A stretch of DNA of 64,000 nucleotides from Streptacidiphilus jiangxiensis (GTDB lineage: Bacteria > Actinomycetota > Actinomycetes > Streptomycetales > Streptomycetaceae). The stretch lies in assembly GCF_900109465.1 (NCBI RefSeq), contig NZ_FOAZ01000006.1:186001-250000 (forward strand), read 5' to 3'. Made by a program: the position numbers and the translations under genes. Positions 46,665 to 55,190 of the stretch are shown piece after piece; the stretch's first letter is position 1, and the number at the start of each line of letters is the position of its first letter. The notes beneath the pieces were generated by a model. The model was not told the DNA's origin. It was given only the letters and a program-made list of their open reading frames with translations, and searched no databases.

Positions 46665-49600
46665 TCGGGCACCTCCGGCGCACCCGCCTGCGAAGCGGTT
46701 CCTGACGCACCCTCCCCGGAGGTCCGCGGCTGCGTCGCCGCGTCCGGGGAGCCGGGCTGGTGCGGCACGTGGGAGAGCAGGCCGGGGACCGGTTCCGCGA
46801 GGGTGGCCGGGCCGGTGGTCGGCAGGGGCACCGTCGGGGCCTCGGTGCTGCCCGCGGACGACGGGGCGGCTGTCGACGGGGTGGCCGTCGGCGGGAGGGG
46901 GGTGGCCGGAGCGCCGCCGGGTGTCGGGCGCGCGCCCCACGGGGCGAGAGCCGCGGCGAGGGCCGTCAGTGCGCAGGCCTGCGCGGCCGGGCCGAAGGCG
47001 CCCTGGCCCGGGGTGAGGCCCTGCTCGACGGAGACCGCGGCGATGACGCCCGCCGCCGTCATCGCGGCGACGGCCACGACCGGACCGACGACGCGGGCGA
47101 GGTCGGGACGCCACCACCACAGCACGACCAGGACCAGGGCCGCACCCGCCATGGGGCCGCCGACCAGGGCCAGGACCGCCACCGCGACCAGCGGGCCGAC
47201 CGGCCAGGCCAGGCCCGTTCGCGGGCCCACCGCGTCGAGGTCTCCGCCGACCGCGGGCGCGCCCGCCCGTTCCCGTCGGGCCGCCGCGACCAGCACCACC
47301 ACAACGAGGAGCAGCAGCAGGGCACCCAGGTCCAGCGCGACCCGGTACCAGGTCTGCGGGGTGTAGTGGAGCGTGACGACGCCGGCGGCGCCCGCCGGGA
47401 TCAGGTAACCCTGCTGCCAGCCGTCGAGGGTGACGGCCTGCAGGGTCTGGCCGTTCAGCGTCGCGGTCCAGCCGGGCGCGGCGTTCTCGTGGACCTCCAG
47501 GTACGCGGCGGGGCCCGTGCCGACAGTCACCGAGCGGTCCTCCTGGCCCCAGCTCCAGGCGCTGACCGCCCGGGCGGCCGAACCCGGCGGCGTCGCGGTG
47601 CCGTCCAGCGCCGCGCGCTCGGACGCGCCGACGAGGGTGGCGTCGGTCAGGGCGAGCGCCTGGCCGGCCCCGTCACCGGGGGCGTCGAGGCGGTGGGTGC
47701 CCGCGCCGAGCGCGAGGCGGGCGCCGCCGGGCGTGCAGAGGGTGACGACGACGGGCTGCTGCGAGAGCAGCGAGCCCAGCGTGCCGGAGGCGGACGTGGG
47801 GTAGGCGTGGCCGTCGATGGACAGGTCCGGGCCCTGGCCGCACGGCACGTCGAACGGGGTCGTCGGGTCTGCGGCCTTCTGCTGGAGGTCACTCAGGGCC
47901 GGGAAGGAGGCCTTGGCCAGCCCGAGCGGCAGCGGCACCTCGGTGCCGGTGATCGGCTCGTAGGTGCTGATCCGCTGGACCGTCGGGAAGGTGACGGTGA
48001 CCTGGTCGGTGCGGAGCGGCGCGAAGGTGACCTTGCCGTCCGCGCCGACGGCCGCGGTGCGGCTGCCGTCGGGGCTGGTCAGCTGGACCGTCAGCGGTGC
48101 GGCGGCGAGGCCGCCCATGGTCTGCAGGTCGAGCTCGCTCAGGGTGCGGGCGCCCTTCCAGGAGTAGCTGAGCTGCGGGGTGGTGCCGGGGGCGGCGATC
48201 CAGCCGTCGAAGGAGGCGGCCTGGACCAGGTTGGTGGCCTGGTACTGCGGCAGGTCGGCGATGGCGGGACTGGCGACGACGCTGAGGCCGCTGCGCGGGG
48301 TGAGGCCCCGGATCAGACCGTCCAGCGCCGGGCCCGGCACCGGCATGGCGCTGAGCGTCGTGTCGAAGGTGTCGGGCGCGTCGAGGGTGAACTGGCGGGC
48401 GAGGCCGGTCTCGGCGCTCTGGGGGCCGAGCAGGCCGGTGGCGGCGACGGTGCGGTGGAAGGAGAGCGCGACGCCGCCCGCGCCGTTGGTCGGGGCGTCG
48501 TGCGCGGTGGCCAGGTAGCGGGTCACCTGCACGCCCGGGATGGACACCTCGCTGATCCCGGCGCCGAGGCCGCCGGGGACGGCGCCGGTCGCGGCGGCGA
48601 TGGTGAGGGTGAGGCTGTGCGTCGGACCGGCCGGAACGGCCAGGTCCTGGGCGGTGCCACCGGCGCCGAGCGCGTCGGTCGTGGTGCCGCGGTCGGTGCG
48701 CACGGTGAGCCGACTGATGAGCGGGCGCAGTCCGCTGTCGTCCAGCAGTTGCAGGGAGATCGTGGCGGGCAGGTCGACGCTGCCGTCGAAGTCGATGCGC
48801 AGCCACTGGCCGACGGGGCTGTTCGGGTCCCCCTCGGTCCAGGCGGTGGCGGGGTCGCCGTCGAAGGCGTTGACGGGGTCGTACTGGGGTGACTGGAGCA
48901 GCCAGGAGCCGTAGCTGGAGGCGCTCACCGAGGCGGCACCGACCAGCACGGCGGTGGTCTGATGGCCGGCCATGTCGAAGGGCGGCTGCAGTTGGCGTGG
49001 CGCCTTGCCGCCGGAGCCGTCGCCACGGTCGGACGGGTTGGTGCCGTCCGCGGTGTAGGTGTAGGAGACGTTGTCACGGATCAGGCCGAAGGAGGTGTCG
49101 GTGCGGCGCAGGCCGTCGGCCACCACCAGCGGGCTGCCCGCGGGCGCGGAGCCGCCCGTCCTGGCGCCCTGACCGGACAGCAGCACCGCGCGGCCGTCTG
49201 CGAGGCCGCCGCCGGAGCCGTCCGAGGCGCCGCTGAGTTGGAGCAGGTTCTCCGGGCCGCCGCTCAGGCGCAGCGTTCCGGTGGCGGGCAGCACGCCGAA
49301 CGGCGTCCCGGGCTGGAGCTTGGAGGAGTCCGCCTCGAAGATCTCCACGGCCCGGTAGCCGTAGTCGAGGGCGGCTACCTGCAGCGGGGTGTCGCCGCGC
49401 ACGGGGGTCGGCGGGATCACCGGCCCGAAGGAGGCGGCGAGTTGGAATCCGGACTGGAGCAGCGTCTCGCGGTAGGCGGTGGGGTCGGTGTAGTCGAACT
49501 GGTTCGGGTCGAGGTCGTGGCGCAGCACGACGTAGCGGATCCCGGCGCGGGCCAGGTAGGCGGCCAGCGAGGGCTGGTCGGTGCCGGTGGCGAAGGCCTG

Positions 49601-51196
49601 TTCCGCGGCGTCGAGGTAACGCTGCACGCCCGCACCGCCGTTGGGGACGAGGGTGCGTTCCGCCCACGAGGACTGCGCGTAGGGCTGGAAGGCGTCGTCG
49701 GTGGTGCTGCCCCAGCTGTAGTCGCCGTGCGAGGTGGCCGGCTCCAGCAGGCTGCGGCCGCCGCCCCCGTTCTCGGCGAGGAAGTCGGCGGTCTGCTTCC
49801 AGTAGTCGGGCACGGCCGTGAACGAGCCGTTCTGCAACGTGCGGGCCGTCAGGTACGGCACGGCGCAACCGAGCAGCGCGGCGGTGAGCACGAACGCGGT
49901 CGCCGGCACCAGGATCCGCCGCGGCGCGGTGAAGGCCCGGCCCAGCAGGTGGGCCAGGCCAAGAACGAGCGGCAGGGCCAGCAGCGGCTGGAACTTGTAG
50001 ACGCTGTGGAACGCCTCGCCGGGCCCGTTCAGGAGCGACTGCAGCGCGTTGTGCAGGGGGCCGCCGAGCGTGCCGCCGTAGACGGCCAGCACGGCGACGG
50101 CGCCGAAGCCGAGCGTCCAGCGCAGCCAGCGCGCCTCGGGCAGGTCACGGCGGGCGAGGCCGCCGAGCCCGAGCCCGGCGAGGGCGGCGCTGCCCGCGAC
50201 GGCCCAGCCCGTGGTGGCCAGCACCCAGCCGGCGCTGAGCGCGGGCGTGCCGAAGTCGAGGTAGTCGAGCCAGTTGCCGGTGCCCCGCAGCGCCTCGGTG
50301 GCGGCCATGGTGGAGGTGGTGGTGTGCGGGGTCTCGATGTAGGGCAGGAAGTCGAAGCCGTAGCGGCCGAGCAGCAGCAGCGGCAGCCACCACCAGGCGG
50401 TCACCAGCAGCACCGCGAGCAGCCACCGGACGAGCAACCTCCGCGTCCGGGCGGTCCACTGACGGGTCAGCAGGTAGAGCAGCGGCGCGGGCAGGACGGC
50501 CAGCACGGAGACGGCGTTGACGCCGCCCATGCACAGCACCACCAGTGCGGAGCGTCCGGCGCAGCGGAGCGGCGAGACGCCGCCGCGGGTGCCGTCGACG
50601 AGCGGCACGACCACCCACGGTAGCAGCGCCATCGGCAGCACCGCGGCCGAGGTGGAGCCGAGCAGCGCGGTCAGCGTCGGCCACAGGGCGTAGCCGAGGC
50701 CGGCGCTCAGCCGCGACGCGGTCGTGCCGACGCCGAGGCGTTCGGCCAGCCGCACCGCGCCCCAGAACGCGGCGGCGACGATCAGCGACATCCACAGCCG
50801 CTCGGCGATCCACGGCGGCACGCCGACGAACTCGACGACCCAGTAGAACGGGCCCATCGGGAAGGCGTAGCCGACGGCCTGGTCCTGCAGACCGCCGAAA
50901 CCGCCCTGGGAGCTCCAGAGGTCGGCGAGTTGGCCGAGGAACCGGCCCGGGGTGAGCACGACGTCGATCTTGGTGTCGAAGACGATCCGACCGGGGGCCT
51001 CGAGCAGCAGACCCAGCAGGGCCAGCGCCCACACGCCGAGCAGCCAACGGGTACCCGCTCGCCCCTCGGCGCGCGACCCGACGAACCCGGTGCGCAGGCG
51101 CGGCCAACTCGGTCCGCCGCGGCCGGGGTCGGCCCCCTCGCTCCGTTGCGACCCGGAGGCCACCGGGGCCTGGCTGCTCGCTTCAGCGGTACTCAC
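46661..51196 (-). CDS. AftD-like alpha-(1->3)-arabinofuranosyltransferase-domain protein (GT-C) with discoidin-like modules
   Basis: This giant membrane protein (~1511 aa) starts at the GTG at 51196 behind GAGGAGG. The N-terminal ~520 residues carry about ten to twelve transmembrane segments and the GT-C motif IVFDTKIDVVLTPGRFL (Asp74, Asp78), followed by QDQAVGYAFPMGPFYW, as in mycobacterial AftD. A long extracytoplasmic part follows, with discoidin/F5-8-like segments (YDPVNAFDGDPATAWTEGD) and beta-rich repeats. One or more C-terminal transmembrane segments close it. AftD uses decaprenyl-phospho-arabinose to branch arabinan. Streptomycetes have no classical arabinogalactan, so the acceptor and sugar are open. 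The promoter carries the cluster operator. Confidence 0.85.
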   Translation of the reverse strand: MSTAEASSQAPVASGSQRSEGADPGRGGPSWPRLRTGFVGSRAEGRAGTRWLLGVWALALLGLLLEAPGRIVFDTKIDVVLTPGRFLGQLADLWSSQGGFGGLQDQAVGYAFPMGPFYWVVEFVGVPPWIAERLWMSLIVAAAFWGAVRLAERLGVGTTASRLSAGLGYALWPTLTALLGSTSAAVLPMALLPWVVVPLVDGTRGGVSPLRCAGRSALVVLCMGGVNAVSVLAVLPAPLLYLLTRQWTARTRRLLVRWLLAVLLVTAWWWLPLLLLGRYGFDFLPYIETPHTTTSTMAATEALRGTGNWLDYLDFGTPALSAGWVLATTGWAVAGSAALAGLGLGGLARRDLPEARWLRWTLGFGAVAVLAVYGGTLGGPLHNALQSLLNGPGEAFHSVYKFQPLLALPLVLGLAHLLGRAFTAPRRILVPATAFVLTAALLGCAVPYLTARTLQNGSFTAVPDYWKQTADFLAENGGGGRSLLEPATSHGDYSWGSTTDDAFQPYAQSSWAERTLVPNGGAGVQRYLDAAEQAFATGTDQPSLAAYLARAGIRYVVLRHDLDPNQFDYTDPTAYRETLLQSGFQLAASFGPVIPPTPVRGDTPLQVAALDYGYRAVEIFEADSSKLQPGTPFGVLPATGTLRLSGGPENLLQLSGASDGSGGGLADGRAVLLSGQGARTGGSAPAGSPLVVADGLRRTDTSFGLIRDNVSYTYTADGTNPSDRGDGSGGKAPRQLQPPFDMAGHQTTAVLVGAASVSASSYGSWLLQSPQYDPVNAFDGDPATAWTEGDPNSPVGQWLRIDFDGSVDLPATISLQLLDDSGLRPLISRLTVRTDRGTTTDALGAGGTAQDLAVPAGPTHSLTLTIAAATGAVPGGLGAGISEVSIPGVQVTRYLATAHDAPTNGAGGVALSFHRTVAATGLLGPQSAETGLARQFTLDAPDTFDTTLSAMPVPGPALDGLIRGLTPRSGLSVVASPAIADLPQYQATNLVQAASFDGWIAAPGTTPQLSYSWKGARTLSELDLQTMGGLAAAPLTVQLTSPDGSRTAAVGADGKVTFAPLRTDQVTVTFPTVQRISTYEPITGTEVPLPLGLAKASFPALSDLQQKAADPTTPFDVPCGQGPDLSIDGHAYPTSASGTLGSLLSQQPVVVTLCTPGGARLALGAGTHRLDAPGDGAGQALALTDATLVGASERAALDGTATPPGSAARAVSAWSWGQEDRSVTVGTGPAAYLEVHENAAPGWTATLNGQTLQAVTLDGWQQGYLIPAGAAGVVTLHYTPQTWYRVALDLGALLLLLVVVVLVAAARRERAGAPAVGGDLDAVGPRTGLAWPVGPLVAVAVLALVGGPMAGAALVLVVLWWWRPDLARVVGPVVAVAAMTAAGVIAAVSVEQGLTPGQGAFGPAAQACALTALAAALAPWGARPTPGGAPATPLPPTATPSTAAPSSAGSTEAPTVPLPTTGPATLAEPVPGLLSHVPHQPGSPDAATQPRTSGEGASGTASQAGAPEVPE

Positions 51197-51245
51197 CGCG
51201 CGTCCTCCTCGCCGATCTTCGATCTTCGTGTCGCTCTTGCAGTTC

Positions 51246-51262
51246 TGACGGAGCGTCAATAG
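51246..51262 (-). promoter_or_regulatory. operator upstream of the AftD-like gene
   Basis: TGACG-GAG-CGTCA (51246-51258) followed by ATAG is a perfect inverted repeat of the same family as the sites at 44493 and 52545. On the minus strand TTGACG (51259 to 51254) is a -35 candidate; the -10 is weak. The site lies about 50 bases upstream of the AftD-like start and also upstream of a divergent 53-aa gene. Confidence 0.65.
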
Positions 51263-51332
51263 CCTCGAACGGCTTGCCGCCCGACCGGCCGAGCCACGGC
51301 CTGGTCGGCTCTGTGCACTGTGGGGTGATGCT

Positions 51333-51494
51333 GTGTTCGCTCGATCGACAGTCACGACGCTCGGCGCGCTGCTCGCTGTGCTGCTCGCCGCCGCCGGGTT
51401 CACCGCGGCGGCCGCCACCGGCCAGGTGAAGCCGAACGCCCCGACGCCGGAGCAGCACCACGTGCCGCTCGCGGTCTACGGGCAGGCGTCGTAG
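51333..51494 (+). CDS. small exported or membrane peptide (53 aa)
   Basis: This short gene starts at a GTG at 51333 behind GGGGTGA and ends at a TAG. The product begins FARSTVTTLGALLAVLLAAAG, a single hydrophobic segment that could be a signal peptide or anchor. It ends with a polar tail, NAPTPEQHHVPLAVYGQAS. It is divergent from the AftD-like gene across the operator at 51246, and its 3' end overlaps the convergent hydrolase gene by 19 bases. Small size makes the call tentative. Confidence 0.5.
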   Translation: MFARSTVTTLGALLAVLLAAAGFTAAAATGQVKPNAPTPEQHHVPLAVYGQAS

Positions 51495-52468
51495 AAGCGG
51501 GGCGACGGCAGGGCCCGTGGCGGCCCTGCCGCCGCCTCGCGCACGGCCGCGGCGATCGCGTCGGGCCGGTCCACGGGCATGAGGTGCAGGGCGCCTTCCA
51601 CCTCGACGCGCCTGCCCAACGGGCTCATCGCGGCCTGCGCGCCGTACACCTCCGGCGCGGCCCCGACGCCGCAGAGCACCCGCAGCGGCACCTGTGGGAA
51701 CCGCGTGGTCGCGCGCAGCTCCGCCAGCTCGGCGAGGAAGTCCCGCACCAGGACCCGCTCCACCATCGCCTCGGTCAGGCAGTGCCCGGCGCCGTAGGCG
51801 GAGCGGTAGGCGTCGCCGACATCGGACTGGTCGCCCCGGCGCGCGGACTGGGTGCGCATCCCGAGCCGTCGGACGCCCGGAGCCACCACCTGACTGAGCC
51901 CCGCGCAGCGGAAGGCGTGGCCGGCCAGCCGTGCGGCCCGCACCCGCGCCTGCCGGTGGCCGAGCACCGCGCCGGTGACGTTCGGCGCGTGCGCCTCCAC
52001 GAGCACCACACCCGCGACGCGCCCCGGATAGAGGCGGGCGAAGGCCTCGGCGTAGAGCCCGCCGAGGGAGTGGCCGCAGACGACGACGGGCACGCGGACG
52101 CCGACGGCGTCCAGCAGCGCAGCGGTCCAGGCCGCGCGCAGCGCGAGACTGGGCACGCCCGGCGCCGGTTGGCTGCGGCCGAGGCCGGGCCGGTCGGCAC
52201 GCAGCACCCGCAGGGGACGGGGCCCCTCGGCCGGCTCGTCGGCACGCCCGCCGGCAGGCTCTGCGGCGGGCGACCGGTCCGGTGGGGGCAGCAACTCGGC
52301 CGCCACCGGGTCCCAGCCGAGCCAGGAGCCACCGAGACCGGATTCCAGCAGGGCCACCGGACCGTCGGCGCCCGCTCCGCCCTCGTCGACGAGGTGCACG
52401 GCCCGTCCCCAGACCATGAGGAACCGCCCCGGAGGGCGGCGCGGCGGGAGCAGCGGCAGTGGCAGCAC
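51476..52468 (-). CDS. alpha/beta hydrolase
   Basis: This 330-aa protein starts at the GTG at 52468, four bases after GGAGGA; an ATG at 52525 is also in frame but has no ribosome site. The fold is clear from LLESGLGGSWLGWD, a nucleophile elbow VVVCGHSLGGLYAE (Ser in GHSLG), VVLVEAHAP and a C-terminal His (VEGALHLMPVDRPD). The substrate is unknown. The operator-bearing promoter at 52.55 kb ties it to the GT4/AftD-like/DUF3068 cluster, in which it could trim or transfer acyl groups; this is inferred. Confidence 0.85.
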   Translation of the reverse strand: MLPLPLLPPRRPPGRFLMVWGRAVHLVDEGGAGADGPVALLESGLGGSWLGWDPVAAELLPPPDRSPAAEPAGGRADEPAEGPRPLRVLRADRPGLGRSQPAPGVPSLALRAAWTAALLDAVGVRVPVVVCGHSLGGLYAEAFARLYPGRVAGVVLVEAHAPNVTGAVLGHRQARVRAARLAGHAFRCAGLSQVVAPGVRRLGMRTQSARRGDQSDVGDAYRSAYGAGHCLTEAMVERVLVRDFLAELAELRATTRFPQVPLRVLCGVGAAPEVYGAQAAMSPLGRRVEVEGALHLMPVDRPDAIAAAVREAAAGPPRALPSPRFYDACP

Positions 52469-52544
52469 GGGTTCCTCCCTGGACCGTCCCGGACCGTCGC
52501 GCGGGTCTGGGCTCCGACGGGCCATGGCAGCGTCGCAGGGAACC

Positions 52545-52561
52545 TGACGGACTGTCAATAA
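52545..52561 (-). promoter_or_regulatory. operator upstream of the alpha/beta hydrolase gene
   Basis: TGACG-GAC-TGTCA followed by ATAA matches the sites at 44493, 44582 and 51246. On the minus strand TTGACA (52558 to 52553) is a -35 candidate, with GACGCT 18 bases downstream as a weak -10. Confidence 0.65.
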
Positions 52562-52697
52562 CAGTGTGCGAGCAGGAATATCGTGATTCCGACGTGGCAT
52601 TGGGGCGTGTGGGAACGGCCCGGAGACCGTGCGGAGCCGGCTCGGCCCGGCGCTGCGGACGCCCCGTACCCGCCGCTGCCGCTGCCGCTGCCGCAAC

Positions 52698-53141
52698 CTA
52701 CGGCGGGCAGGGCCTGCCGGACGCCGCGCGCGCCCCCTCGCCGTCCCGGCTCCGGAACTCCCGGCGCAGCGGCGCCGCGGTGGCGAACACGAACAGCCCG
52801 AACAGCGTCATCGGCAGCAGCCCGACGGGCTGGAGGTAGTCCAGCGGGTGCCGTACCAGCCGGCCCCAGTTGCCCCACCAGTTGGCCGTCAGGTCCGCCG
52901 CCATGATCGCCGCCGCGAGCACCGGCCCGGTCGGACGCCTCCTCAGCACCAGCACCGCGGCCCACAGGTCGAGCCCGAGCAGGGCATGGAAGAGCACCTG
53001 ACTCGCCAACGGCCAGCTCGCATAGGCCTGGAGACCACCCGCGACCACGTCGTACGCGTGCACGCAGGTCCCCTCCACGAACCCGACCACGTACACCCCG
53101 ACCACCCATCGCCACCGTCGCACCGGCGCCCCCCGTCGCAT
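52698..53141 (-). CDS. small integral membrane protein (four TM)
   Basis: This protein is about 147 aa from the ATG at 53141; a GTG three codons upstream is possible. Four hydrophobic segments are visible: WVVGVYVVGFVEGTCVHAYD, ASQVLFHALLGLDLWAAVLV, TGPVLAAAIMAADLTANWW and VGLLPMTLFGLFVFATAAPL. A Cys and several aromatic residues lie in loops. I do not recognise a function. It is divergent from the APH-like gene at a 32-bp gap. Confidence 0.7.
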   Translation of the reverse strand: MRRGAPVRRWRWVVGVYVVGFVEGTCVHAYDVVAGGLQAYASWPLASQVLFHALLGLDLWAAVLVLRRRPTGPVLAAAIMAADLTANWWGNWGRLVRHPLDYLQPVGLLPMTLFGLFVFATAAPLRREFRSRDGEGARAASGRPCPP

Positions 53142-53173
53142 ACGACCCACCCTACGCGCGCTAGCCTCGGCTC

Positions 53174-54133
53174 ATGATCACTGACGGGGGCGACGCCACG
53201 CGGGCCTGGGTGGAGCGGCAACTGGCGGGCGGGGAGCGCCTCGCAGGAGCCGAGCCGCTGCGCGGGGGCTGGACGTCGGAGATGCGCGGGCTGCGTGTCG
53301 AGGGCCCGGCGGGGCGGCGGGGCCTGGTGCTGCGGTCGTTCGTGAAGCCCTTCTACGTGCAGCACGCCGAGGGCCTACTCTCCCGGGAGGCTGCGATCCT
53401 GCGCCTGCTCGCGGCGACGGACGTTCCGGCCGCCACCCTGGTGGGCGTGGACGCCACCGGATCCCACTGCGACCATCCGTCCCTGCTGATGTCCCAGCTG
53501 CCCGGGTCCGTCCGATTGGACGACGAGGGCGCCGAGCGCCGGGCCGACCTGCTGGCCGCTCAGCTCGTGCGGATCCACCGGGTCGAGGTCCCCACGGACG
53601 CGAGGCCCCGGGCCTGGCAGGCCTGGACCTCCCCGGAACGGGTGGCGCTGCCGCAGGCCGGCTGGCGGCCGGAGCTGTGGCGGCGGGCCGTCGACGTGAT
53701 CCGGCAGGATCCGCCCGCCCACCGGTCCTGCTTCCTGCACCGGGACTTCCACCCCGGCAACGTCCTGTTCGAGGACACCTTCGAGGGCGCCGGGGACGAC
53801 GACGTCCGCGTCAGCGGCGTGGTCGACTGGGTGGAGACCTCCTGGGGGCCGGCCGACCTCGATGTGGCCCACTGCTCGACCGCCCTGTCGCTGCTCCACG
53901 GCGTACCCCTCGGGATGACCTTCGCGGACCGCTACCTCGCCTCGGGCGGACGGCTCGACGAGGACGGCCCCGCCCACCTCTACTGGAGGATCGTCGACGC
54001 CCTGGCCTTCGCCCCGGACGCGGAGAAGGTCGCCGTCCCGTGGCGTGAGCTCGGCCGCACCGAGCTGACCCCCGACCTGCTCGGCGACCGGCTCGAGCAG
54101 TACCTCCACGCCCTGTTCGAGCGCTACGCGTAG
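53174..54133 (+). CDS. aminoglycoside phosphotransferase (APH) family kinase
   Basis: This 319-aa protein starts at the ATG at 53174, with a TAGCCT element directly upstream, suggesting a leaderless transcript. It carries the APH catalytic loop FLHRDFHPGNVLF (His about 189, Asp about 191) and the metal-binding VVDWVETSWGPADLDVAH. Such enzymes phosphorylate small hydroxylated molecules, including sugars, homoserine-like metabolites and antibiotics. No resistance role should be assumed. Neighbours give no clue. Confidence 0.88.
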   Translation: MITDGGDATRAWVERQLAGGERLAGAEPLRGGWTSEMRGLRVEGPAGRRGLVLRSFVKPFYVQHAEGLLSREAAILRLLAATDVPAATLVGVDATGSHCDHPSLLMSQLPGSVRLDDEGAERRADLLAAQLVRIHRVEVPTDARPRAWQAWTSPERVALPQAGWRPELWRRAVDVIRQDPPAHRSCFLHRDFHPGNVLFEDTFEGAGDDDVRVSGVVDWVETSWGPADLDVAHCSTALSLLHGVPLGMTFADRYLASGGRLDEDGPAHLYWRIVDALAFAPDAEKVAVPWRELGRTELTPDLLGDRLEQYLHALFERYA

Positions 54134-54188
54134 CGGGGCGGACCGTCGCCGGATGCCGCACGGCCGGGCGGCGACGTACCCTGCACGC

Positions 54189-55121
54189 ATGCGGACGCGA
54201 CCGACCCTGAGCTGGACGCCCGGCGACGAGGAGCTGCCGGAGCCGACGAGCAGTGTGGAGCCGGTCGCGGAGGTGCTGCGGGCCGGACGGGTGCTGGTGC
54301 TGAGCGGCGCGGGCATCTCCACCGAGTCCGGCATCCCCGACTACCGGGGCGAGGGCGGGACGCTGCGCCGCCACACGCCGATGACCTACCAGGACTTCGT
54401 GGGCGGCGAGGACGCCCGGCGGCGCTACTGGGCGCGCAGCCACCTCGGGTGGCGCACGATCGGTGCCGCTCGGCCCAACCGCGGGCACCGGGCGGTGGCC
54501 GCGCTCGCGCGTCACGGCTACCTGACCGGGCTGATCACGCAGAACGTCGACGGGCTGCACCAGGCGGCCGGATCCCGGGACGTGGTGGAGCTGCACGGCA
54601 GTCTGGCCCGGGTCGTCTGCCTGGGCTGCGGCGCCACCAGCACCCGCGAGGAACTCGACCGGCGGCTGCGCGAGGCCAACCCGGGCTTCACGGCCGGGGC
54701 GATCCGGATCAACCCCGACGGCGACGCCGACCTGTCCGACGACCTGGTCCGGACGTTCCGGCCGGTGCCCTGCACCGGCTGCGGCGACGGCACGCTCAAG
54801 CCGGACGTCGTGTTCTTCGGCGAGAACGTGCCGCGGGCGCGCGTCGAGGAGTGCTACGCCCGCGTCGACGCCGCTGCCGCGCTGCTGGTGCTCGGCTCGT
54901 CGCTGACGGTGCTGTCCGGGCTGCGGTTCGTCCGGCACGCGGCGCGGGCCGGCAAGCCGGTGCTGGTGATCAACCAGGGCGTCACCCGTGGCGACCAGCA
55001 CGCCGCGCTGCGGGTCGACCTGCCGCTCGGGCAGGCGCTCACCGAGCTCACCGACCGGCTGGGCGTCGACCCCGACCCCGCCCTCGATCTCGACCCCCAC
55101 GCCGTGCCGACAGGCGGCTGA
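54189..55121 (+). CDS. Sir2-family NAD-dependent protein deacetylase
   Basis: This 310-aa sirtuin starts at the ATG at 54189; a TACCCT just upstream suggests a leaderless transcript. Conserved features are GAGISTESGIPDYRG (40-54), the QNVDGLH motif (118-124), the catalytic His136 in ELHGSLA and a zinc site with Cys144/147 and Cys195/198 (CLGC and CTGC). It removes acyl groups from Lys using NAD+. The class resembles group III/M-type bacterial sirtuins, but no subclass is proposed. Confidence 0.93.
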   Translation: MRTRPTLSWTPGDEELPEPTSSVEPVAEVLRAGRVLVLSGAGISTESGIPDYRGEGGTLRRHTPMTYQDFVGGEDARRRYWARSHLGWRTIGAARPNRGHRAVAALARHGYLTGLITQNVDGLHQAAGSRDVVELHGSLARVVCLGCGATSTREELDRRLREANPGFTAGAIRINPDGDADLSDDLVRTFRPVPCTGCGDGTLKPDVVFFGENVPRARVEECYARVDAAAALLVLGSSLTVLSGLRFVRHAARAGKPVLVINQGVTRGDQHAALRVDLPLGQALTELTDRLGVDPDPALDLDPHAVPTGG

Positions 55122-55190
55122 GCAGCGGCTCGGCGCCGGCCGGGGAGATTTTCCGAGACAGCGGGCACCCACGTCGGCCAGGATGATCGA

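Noticed and set aside
46760-48892. Open frame of 710 codons on the plus strand
   Set aside because: It is antisense to the AftD-like gene and has shadow composition.
53174-54133. Antibiotic resistance gene call for the APH-like protein
   Set aside because: The APH fold is shared by many metabolite kinases and there is no resistance context.
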